A stretch of 64,000 nucleotides of DNA from JAJPKK01 sp963787675 (GTDB lineage Bacteria; Pseudomonadota; Alphaproteobacteria; Rhizobiales; Xanthobacteraceae). The stretch is from the NCBI GenBank assembly GCA_963787675.1, contig CAWBDV010000014.1, positions 124,001 through 188,000 on the forward strand, given 5' to 3'. Each line of letters starts with the position of its first letter. The stretch's first letter is position 1. The notes under the pieces are model-generated. The model was not told where the DNA came from, ran no database searches, and saw nothing but the letters and a program-made list of their open reading frames with translations. A program made the translations under genes and the position numbers. Below, piece by piece: positions 58,061-64,000 of this stretch.

Positions 58061-60721
58061 ATGCAGATACCGTTGATACTCGACCAGACCGCGGAGCAAT
58101 CGCTGACCTCTCAGCTCGTCGTGCAACTGCGCGATGCGATCAAGCGCGGTCGCATCGCGCGCGGCATGAAATTGCCGTCGTCGCGTCGGCTGGCCGAGCA
58201 GCTTGGCATATCGCGCAACACCGTCGTGCGCGCCTACGAGGAACTGTGCACCGAAGGCTACGTCGAGGCGCGCCCGGCGTCGTGCGTCGCGGTTGCGGCG
58301 ACGCTGCCGGACGGCGTGGTGCTGCCGCTCGACGCAGCACCTGGGCTCCAGCACGACTCCGGCAATGACAGCGTGGAAATGCCGTTGCCGGCGGCGCAGC
58401 CGCGCTGCCCGGAGCTCGTCAATCGCAATCGCAGCCGACTGTCGTTCGATTTTTTTCCCGGCCGTCCCAATGCCGGACTGTTTCCCATCAAAACGTGGCG
58501 ACGGCTGATGCAGAACTGCCTGTCGCACGGCGGCGCGGTGGGACTGACGCAGTACGGCGACCCGTCAGGCTTGATCACGCTGCGAAGTGCCATCGCCAGT
58601 CATCTCGCAGTGACGCGAGGGATCGTCGCCGAAGCAAGCCGCATCATCATCGTCAGCGGCATTCAGCAAGGCGTTGCCGTCGCGGGTCGGCTGTTTTTGT
58701 CGTCCGGCAAGACCGCGGTCGTGGAAAGTCCCGGCTATCAGGGTGCGGTCGCCGAGTTCATGGCGTCGGGCGCGGAGGTCATCGGCGTTCCGGTCGACAA
58801 CCATGGGCTCGTCTCCGCCGAACTGCCGTCGCGCGATGCCGCGCTCATCTATGTGACGCCGTCCCACCAATACCCGACGGGGCGTACGCTTGCCGCTTCC
58901 CGCCGCACGCGTTTGATCGCGTGGGCGCGGCGGCACGGCTGCTACATCGTCGAAGACGATTACGATTGCGATTTCCGGTACCAGGGCTCGCCCTTGCCCG
59001 CGATCGCGGCGATGGCGCCCGACTGCACGATCTATCTTGGCACGTTCTCGAAATCGCTCGGTGCCGGGTTGCGGCTCGGCTACATGGTCGTCCCGGCTCC
59101 GATCGCAGAGGCAGCGCGCACCGCGAAGACGCTTCTCGACAACGGCAATCCCTGGCTCGACCAGGCGGTGCTCGCCGAGATGATGCGCAGCGGCAGTTAC
59201 GCCGCCCACCTGTCGCGAATTCGGCCGCAATATCGCGAGCGGCGGGACAGTCTGCTGGCGATGCTGCATCGCTATTTCGGCCTCGTCGACGTGAGCGGCG
59301 AGGATGGCGGGCTGCACGCCTTCTGGCTGCTGCCGCCGGACTTTCCCGACGCGGCGACGGTCGAAGCGCTGGCACGCCGGGTGCGGGTCGGGGTCTACGC
59401 CCTCGCGAACGCCGGCGCGCAGGATCTGCGCGACACGGTCCTGTCGCGCCGCGGTTTGGTCCTCGGCTATGCGTCTCTGACGCCGAAGCAGATCGAAGAA
59501 GGCATCTCCCGGCTGGCGAAGGCGATCGAGGAGGCCATGCCGCGCGCGACGTCGCCACGCATGCCGTCACCTGCGCTGCGAAGTTCATTCGCTCCACTCG
59601 CCAACTCACCACGCGAAGCGGCCGAAAATCTGGCTCCCAACAATCGTCAGCTACCGGCCCTACAGGGTCGGTCGCAACCTCGGGCAATGTCGCGGAAGTA
59701 TCCGAGCCCGCAGGGCAGCGCCGACATGCCAGTGCTCACGAGCATCTATCGCTATCCGATCAAGGGCCTGAGCCCGCAGCCGGTCTCGCGTGTCTTTCTG
59801 ACCGCCGGGAAGCCATTTCCGTCCGACCGCGTCTTTGCTCTCGCGCGCCCGAACACGCCGATCGACATCCAGGCGCCGAAATGGGCGAAGAAGGGCATGT
59901 TCGTCATGCTGATGCTCGACGACGCGCTGGCGCAGGTGAAGACTCACCTCGATGTCGACACCATGCAGTTCACCATCATGCAGGGCAATCGGCAGATCCT
60001 CATCGCCAATCTCGATGATGAAGGCGATTGCGCCAACATCGAGGAGTATTTTCACCGCTTGGTGCCGACGTTGCGCTCGGCGCCACGCCTCGTGCGGGCG
60101 CGAGGCGGGCACTTCATGGACAAGCCCGACAACGTGCTCTCGCTCATCAATCTCGCCACGGTGAAGAGCCTCGGCGAACAGTGGGGCTACGACATCAACC
60201 CGCTGCGGTTCCGCGCCAATTTCTATATCGACGGCGCCAAGCCCTGGGAGGAGTTCGACTGGATCGGGGCCGATCTGCGCATCGGCGGCGCGAGCTTCCG
60301 GGTCGAGCGGCGCAACGGCCGCTGCGGCGCCACCAACGTCAATCCTGACACCGGCCGTCGCGATCTCGACATTCCGGGCTCGCTGCGCGCCGCCTTCGGC
60401 CACAAGGATCTCGGCGTTTATCTATCGACGCGCGAATCCGGACCGGTCGAGGCCGGCGATGCCGTCGAAGTGCCGCGCATCGACGGCGGCATGCCGGTGC
60501 CGATCACAGCCCGGCCGACCGCGATCGGCCATCGCCGGTTCATGTGCCGCGGCTGCTACTTCATCTACGAAGAAGCTCAAGGGTTGCCGCAGCAGAGCAT
60601 TCCGGCGGGCACCGCGTTCGCCGACATTCCGTCGAGCTGGCGCTGCCCCGACTGCGGCACCGAAAAGACGACGTTCCGTCCCTATGTGGACAGCCCAGAG
60701 CCGGCGCCGGCCCGGCCGTGA
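58061..60721 (+). CDS. MocR-type regulator (GntR HTH + aminotransferase-like) continuous with a MOSC-rubredoxin protein
   Basis: 886 codons without a stop. Residues about 10-75: GntR winged helix ('LVVQLRDAIKRGRIARGMKLPSSRRLAEQLGISRNTVVRAYEEL'). About 120-490: class I aminotransferase fold with PLP Lys in 'GTFSKSLGAGLRLGYM' and MocR-like 'TPSHQYPTG'. About 490-555: Pro/Ser/Arg-rich linker. From about 556: MOSC N-domain and MOSC domain ('RRNGRCGATNVNPDTGRRD', with the cofactor Cys), then a rubredoxin with 'CRGC' and 'CPDCG'. A true fusion would be a one-chain regulator-enzyme. More likely two genes share the frame, the second starting at ATG 59728. Confidence 0.8.
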   Translation: MQIPLILDQTAEQSLTSQLVVQLRDAIKRGRIARGMKLPSSRRLAEQLGISRNTVVRAYEELCTEGYVEARPASCVAVAATLPDGVVLPLDAAPGLQHDSGNDSVEMPLPAAQPRCPELVNRNRSRLSFDFFPGRPNAGLFPIKTWRRLMQNCLSHGGAVGLTQYGDPSGLITLRSAIASHLAVTRGIVAEASRIIIVSGIQQGVAVAGRLFLSSGKTAVVESPGYQGAVAEFMASGAEVIGVPVDNHGLVSAELPSRDAALIYVTPSHQYPTGRTLAASRRTRLIAWARRHGCYIVEDDYDCDFRYQGSPLPAIAAMAPDCTIYLGTFSKSLGAGLRLGYMVVPAPIAEAARTAKTLLDNGNPWLDQAVLAEMMRSGSYAAHLSRIRPQYRERRDSLLAMLHRYFGLVDVSGEDGGLHAFWLLPPDFPDAATVEALARRVRVGVYALANAGAQDLRDTVLSRRGLVLGYASLTPKQIEEGISRLAKAIEEAMPRATSPRMPSPALRSSFAPLANSPREAAENLAPNNRQLPALQGRSQPRAMSRKYPSPQGSADMPVLTSIYRYPIKGLSPQPVSRVFLTAGKPFPSDRVFALARPNTPIDIQAPKWAKKGMFVMLMLDDALAQVKTHLDVDTMQFTIMQGNRQILIANLDDEGDCANIEEYFHRLVPTLRSAPRLVRARGGHFMDKPDNVLSLINLATVKSLGEQWGYDINPLRFRANFYIDGAKPWEEFDWIGADLRIGGASFRVERRNGRCGATNVNPDTGRRDLDIPGSLRAAFGHKDLGVYLSTRESGPVEAGDAVEVPRIDGGMPVPITARPTAIGHRRFMCRGCYFIYEEAQGLPQQSIPAGTAFADIPSSWRCPDCGTEKTTFRPYVDSPEPAPARP
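59728..60721 (+). other. MOSC-N / MOSC / rubredoxin module, possible separate gene (YcbX/mARC-like)
   Basis: From ATG 59728 (about 330 residues): 'MPVLTSIYRYPIKGLSPQPV' is the MOSC_N start seen in YcbX and mARC proteins, which reduce N-hydroxylated compounds using molybdenum cofactor. The C-terminal electron-transfer domain is a rubredoxin (four Cys in two CxxC pairs, 'IPAGTAFADIPSSWRCPDCG') instead of YcbX's ferredoxin. AGGGC lies eight bases before the ATG. Listed separately because translation may start here. Confidence 0.65.
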
Positions 60722-60814
60722 TCGCGGCGCGCTTTATTGTGCTTTCCCGTCGCGTACGTGGACGCGAGTCGGTGATGCGCCGTTGTTGGGCGAAGACCAG
60801 ACAGCGCCCGCCCG

Positions 60815-61384
60815 TTATTTCAGCTCGGTCATGACCGCGCTGCCGGCGTCTCTGACGAGAAGCTCAGTGTGCGCGCGGTTGCCGCGATTGAAGCGGACGT
60901 CACCGAATTTGTATTCGTTGAGCGTGTTCTTGCCGTCCGGCGTCGTCGACTGCAGCGCGGTGTCATCCTCTTAGACGACCACGACATCCTTGTCGTGAAA
61001 GTGCATTGGCGTCGGCTCGCCGAGATTCCAACGATAGCTCCACACGACAACGCGATCGTTCTCGAAGAGCTTGGTGACGCGCGGACGCGGGAAGGCGTTC
61101 GGGTAACCTGAATTGTTGGCGTACGACGATGCCGGATGATCCTTCAGGGCGATGACGACGGTGCGCGACCCGGCTTCACCGGGCGTATCGCCCTTGTGGC
61201 CGAGCACAGCGGTTCCCTTTTTGGATAGGGAAACGGCGATGAAGTCGTGCTCCGCCGGCGGCAGAGGCGCCGTCGTATCCCACACGGTGACTCGCTCGTT
61301 ATCGATGATCGGCTTCGGCCCTTCGGCAAACGCCGAAGCATTCATTGCGAGAACGATCAGGATGGCGGCAGAGAATGCTTTCAT
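60815..61384 (-). pseudogene. Cupin-like secreted protein interrupted by an in-frame TAA
   Basis: Signal peptide 'MKAFSAAILIVLAMNASAFA', then a small beta-rich domain: 'NERVTVWDTTAPLPPAEHDFIAVSL', 'VTKLFENDRVVVWSYRWNLGEPTPMHFHDKDVVVV'. A TAA (60973-60971) follows. The same frame then continues as 'EDDTALQSTTPDGKNTLNEYKFGDVRFNRGNRAHTELL' to a natural stop at 60815, clearly homologous to the missing C-terminal half (189 residues in all). The His in 'MHFHDKD' is a cupin-type metal site. A single-base nonsense change or sequencing error explains it; no selenocysteine signal applies to TAA. Confidence 0.8.
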
Positions 61385-61549
61385 ATCGGACCTCGTCGAG
61401 AGATGCGATCTAGCGGGCTCGATCCTGTTGGGTCAACCATCTTGCCGCGATGCGACAAGGCAAGTATCTCCGAAGCGCAGTCTCGCAAGCGCCGAGAGGC
61501 GATGGGAACTTCCCGTGTATTCGACCGCTTTGCGACTATCGCCGACCGG

Positions 61550-64000
61550 CTAGCCAGCCAGCCGCACAGATGCACCTCGCACTGTTGCCGTCGCTGGAAG
61601 CGTCGCGCCGTCGAGCGAGCGGCGCACTTCGACCGTGGCGGCCGCGAAGGCGGTCCCTGCCGGAGGCGTGAACGCGAAGCCGTGACGGCCGCCGATCCCC
61701 GCATTCTCCAGATCGGCGCGATAGCAGTTGGCAAGCGTCTGCCCGATCAGGCGGCCATTGGCGTAGATGTCGAGACAGACGGGCGCGTCGGGATAGTCCG
61801 TGTTCTGCGCCCAGCCGGCGATACGATCCGGTCGCACAACGTCCACGTAGCCACGCAGAGCACCGGTTTGGACCTGGCGTTCCGGCGTGTTGAGCCCCGC
61901 GCGAACGGCGACGTGCCGCCGTGCTGCCTCGACGGCGTGGCCGTCGCTACAGCGCGGGGCGAAATAGCGGGCGAGCGGCGCCAGGTTATCCGGATAAAGC
62001 ACCCGGTACTCGTGCGCATTGTGAAACATCAAACGGCTGTCGTCGTCGACGAAACTTTCCGACAGCGCGCCTTCCGCGATGATCACGTCATGCTCTTCAA
62101 GCTCGATGTGGAAGTACTCCACCTTCTCGACCCTCTCCGCCTGGACGATGGAAGCGCCGTTGACGAGGTCGCGCGCCTCGATCAACACGCCTTCGAGATA
62201 CATCGCATGATGCGGCGAGATCCAAAGGTCGCGGCAGGGCACGTTGTCATCCAGCGCACCCGCTTTGATGCAAATCGGCAGGATGTCTTTGCGCCCCATG
62301 ACGAAGCGGCCGCCGTAGCTGCGCCGGCCGATCCATTTGATCGGCCGCAGCTTGCCCAACGCTGTCGTGACCGCATCACCGATCGCCAACTCTTCGACCG
62401 GCACATCGCCGCGATCGGTCCGGATGAGCGTGCCCCGGCAATAGCACGGCGTGGTGTTTTCAGTAATCTCGGTTCCTGTACCGGCAGCGTCGGCCGCCAA
62501 GTGGAAATAATCGCCGGCGAAGCTTTCGGCGGGATTGAAGTTCAATGTGTAGGTATTGCTGCCTTCGGTGATCGTCAGAACCCTGGTCGAATAATTCATG
62601 TCGGCATGGCTGCCGGCAACGTTGGCGATCGACGTCAGATCGATGGCATCGCCCGAGATAAAGCCGTCGATGGTGTTCGTCGGCATGGTCGTGCCGTCGA
62701 TCTCCAGCGTCGGATCATTGGCGAAGGTGATCGCGCCCGTGCCGGCGGCGTCGGCATTGCCAAGCTCCAGCGTGCCGGCATCGATCGTGATGCCGCCGCT
62801 GAAGGTATTCTGGCCGCTGAGAGTGACGGTTCCTGCGCCGTCAACGACGACGCTTCCCGTGCCCGAGCCGTCTCCGATGGTGCCGCCGAAGGAGGAGGTG
62901 TTCGTTGACGTCGGATCAAGCGTCAGGACATTGCCATTGAGATCGACGGTGGTCGTGTTCGATGCATCGCTCGACAGGCTTGCCAATGTATTGTTGGCGC
63001 TAAGCGCCAGCGTCGCGGTTGCGCCGCCACCGACCCGGCCGAGGGTCACGCCGCTTGAATCTGCTACGGCATTGGCGACGCCGAGAGTCAGCGTGCCCGC
63101 TTCGACATAAGTGGCACCGGTGTAGGTTTGCACGGCCGTGAGCGTGACATTCCCCGCATCATTGGTCGTGCTGTCGTCCTTATCGAGCGAACCCGTCCCG
63201 CTGATCACCCCGCCGAACGCGCCGGTGGTCGTCTGGTCGAAATCAACCAAGCTGCCGCTGGTGGTGCTAATATCATTGCCGGTCGGAAGATTGGCCGTCG
63301 TAACGTCGAGGGTCGTGCCCGTCGTGAGAATGGTATTGCCGGTATAGCTATTCGCGCCGGTCAGCTGCAATGTACCGGTGACGAGATTGAGCGAACCGGC
63401 GCCGCTGATCGAGCCAGCATATTGGCCCTCGCTTTGCGCGAATTGCAATTGGGCATTGTTGCTCAGGACGAAATTGGGCGCGCTGCCGGCCGTCGCGGTA
63501 TTCGTCAGCGCACCGGTCGCGACCCGCAGTTGGCCGCCGGTAACGTCGATCGCGCTGCCCGCGACAAGCGTAATGGTTGCCCCGGAAAGGTCGACGAGAC
63601 CGGACCCAGCCGTGATAATCGCGGGGGCTGTGTTCGATGCATTCTTGATCGTGCTCGACAATGTCGAGCTCAGATTATTGGTCGTGTCGCCGATCGTCAG
63701 GGTGTCGCCGCTGCCGATGTTGATCGCGCTTTTGCTGCCGACGCTGTTGAGCGTGGTGAACGCGTTGCTCGCCGTCAGGTCCAGCGTCGAGGGCGCCGGG
63801 TGGGTTTTGACATCGCCCAATTCGATGCCCGCGACGTCGTTAGCGAATACATCGACCGCCGAGAGCGTCACCGTGCCGGAATCGATGGTGATGACGCCGG
63901 TGACATTGGCTGCCGTGCTGAGGGTTACCGAGCCAGACCCCGCGAAGGTCAGGCCGTCGGAGCCGGTTATCTGCGAGGAGATCGTCGGATTGCTTCCGTC
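61550..64000 (-). CDS. Surface protein with beta-strand passenger repeats and C-terminal Hint domain (partial, N-terminus outside window)
   Basis: 817 codons to the window edge, open at its 5' end (GTG 63871 is internal). Most is autotransporter-type repeat: 'GAGTVTLSGQNTFSGGITID', 'GTLELGNADAAGTGAITF', 'TGANSYTGNTILTTGTTLDV'. About 290 residues from the end is a Hint_2 domain beginning with Cys in 'TTPCYCRGTLIRTDRGDVP', with 'PIKWIGRRSYGG', 'DLWISPHHAMYLEGVLIEA' and 'LVNGASIVQ'. A C-terminal glycan-protein-like tail ('GYVDVVRPDRIAGWAQNTD') follows. There is no beta-barrel; the Hint domain should self-cleave the chain. It is probably secreted by another route. Confidence 0.85.
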   Translation of the reverse strand, partial: DGSNPTISSQITGSDGLTFAGSGSVTLSTAANVTGVITIDSGTVTLSAVDVFANDVAGIELGDVKTHPAPSTLDLTASNAFTTLNSVGSKSAINIGSGDTLTIGDTTNNLSSTLSSTIKNASNTAPAIITAGSGLVDLSGATITLVAGSAIDVTGGQLRVATGALTNTATAGSAPNFVLSNNAQLQFAQSEGQYAGSISGAGSLNLVTGTLQLTGANSYTGNTILTTGTTLDVTTANLPTGNDISTTSGSLVDFDQTTTGAFGGVISGTGSLDKDDSTTNDAGNVTLTAVQTYTGATYVEAGTLTLGVANAVADSSGVTLGRVGGGATATLALSANNTLASLSSDASNTTTVDLNGNVLTLDPTSTNTSSFGGTIGDGSGTGSVVVDGAGTVTLSGQNTFSGGITIDAGTLELGNADAAGTGAITFANDPTLEIDGTTMPTNTIDGFISGDAIDLTSIANVAGSHADMNYSTRVLTITEGSNTYTLNFNPAESFAGDYFHLAADAAGTGTEITENTTPCYCRGTLIRTDRGDVPVEELAIGDAVTTALGKLRPIKWIGRRSYGGRFVMGRKDILPICIKAGALDDNVPCRDLWISPHHAMYLEGVLIEARDLVNGASIVQAERVEKVEYFHIELEEHDVIIAEGALSESFVDDDSRLMFHNAHEYRVLYPDNLAPLARYFAPRCSDGHAVEAARRHVAVRAGLNTPERQVQTGALRGYVDVVRPDRIAGWAQNTDYPDAPVCLDIYANGRLIGQTLANCYRADLENAGIGGRHGFAFTPPAGTAFAAATVEVRRSLDGATLPATATVRGASVRLAG

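Noticed and set aside
60971..60973. Recoding of the in-frame stop as selenocysteine or pyrrolysine
   Set aside because: The codon is TAA, which is not used for either; a nonsense change or sequencing error is simpler.
61247..62908. Long plus-strand frame opposite the Hint protein
   Set aside because: Spans a non-coding gap and two minus-strand genes; composition is that of a shadow frame.

Overview
The window looks like the chromosome of a high-GC alphaproteobacterium of the Hyphomicrobiales (Bradyrhizobium / Xanthobacteraceae type); this is inferred from gene content. Pointers are TrcR (DUF1013), RcdA (DUF1465), DUF1192, homospermidine synthase, a plant-type glutamate-cysteine ligase, many Liv-type and tripartite-tricarboxylate binding proteins, and dispersed palindromes of the 'GTAGCCCGGATG' and 'CGTAGGGTGGGC' kind. 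No phage, transposase, CRISPR, rRNA or tRNA gene was seen.

Layout. 1-7214 (minus) carries a branched-chain-type ABC importer (binding protein, fused LivH-LivM, LivG, LivF, cupin) followed by a second binding protein and the start of another LivH. 7503-9888 holds an SDR and a periplasmic-binding-domain/glycine-transporter fusion. 10095-10891 is a DUF1778-GNAT toxin-antitoxin pair. 10906-13608 is a divergent cyclase / ThDP-enzyme pair. 13620-25184 is mostly housekeeping: trcR, ispH, thrB, rnhA, peroxiredoxin, a DsbD-like domain protein, YqgE/AlgH, a membrane EAL protein, a quinone reductase, DUF1192, a candidate small RNA, rcdA and rpmE. 25388-32493 holds an ABC exporter, a MotA/MotB-like pair, an inositol phosphatase, a Sel1-repeat protein and a ThiE-like protein.

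32635-46173 is accessory in character: a small catabolic cluster, a nitrile hydratase whose alpha gene lies about 4.9 kb from its beta and activator genes, and between them a cytochrome c / metallophosphoesterase / ECF sigma / anti-sigma island with two divergent promoters of identical form (GGGAATAAA-N16-TCTC) and a TadG-like von Willebrand factor A protein. A Gly/His-rich secreted protein ends at a strong terminator. 46224-49914 encodes a gamma-glutamyltransferase-family hydrolase and an M3 oligopeptidase. 50868-54266 is a polyamine block (ornithine-type decarboxylase behind a structured, speF-like leader, a GNAT, homospermidine synthase). Then come gshA, an orphan urtA, a MocR regulator continuous with a MOSC-rubredoxin protein, a cupin-like gene with an in-frame stop, and the C-terminal part of a beta-strand-repeat surface protein ending in a Hint domain.

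Four genes are broken as given: the anti-sigma factor, homospermidine synthase and urtA each by one extra base (all explicable as one surplus T before CT), and the cupin-like gene by a TAA. Sequencing error and true decay cannot be told apart from this window.
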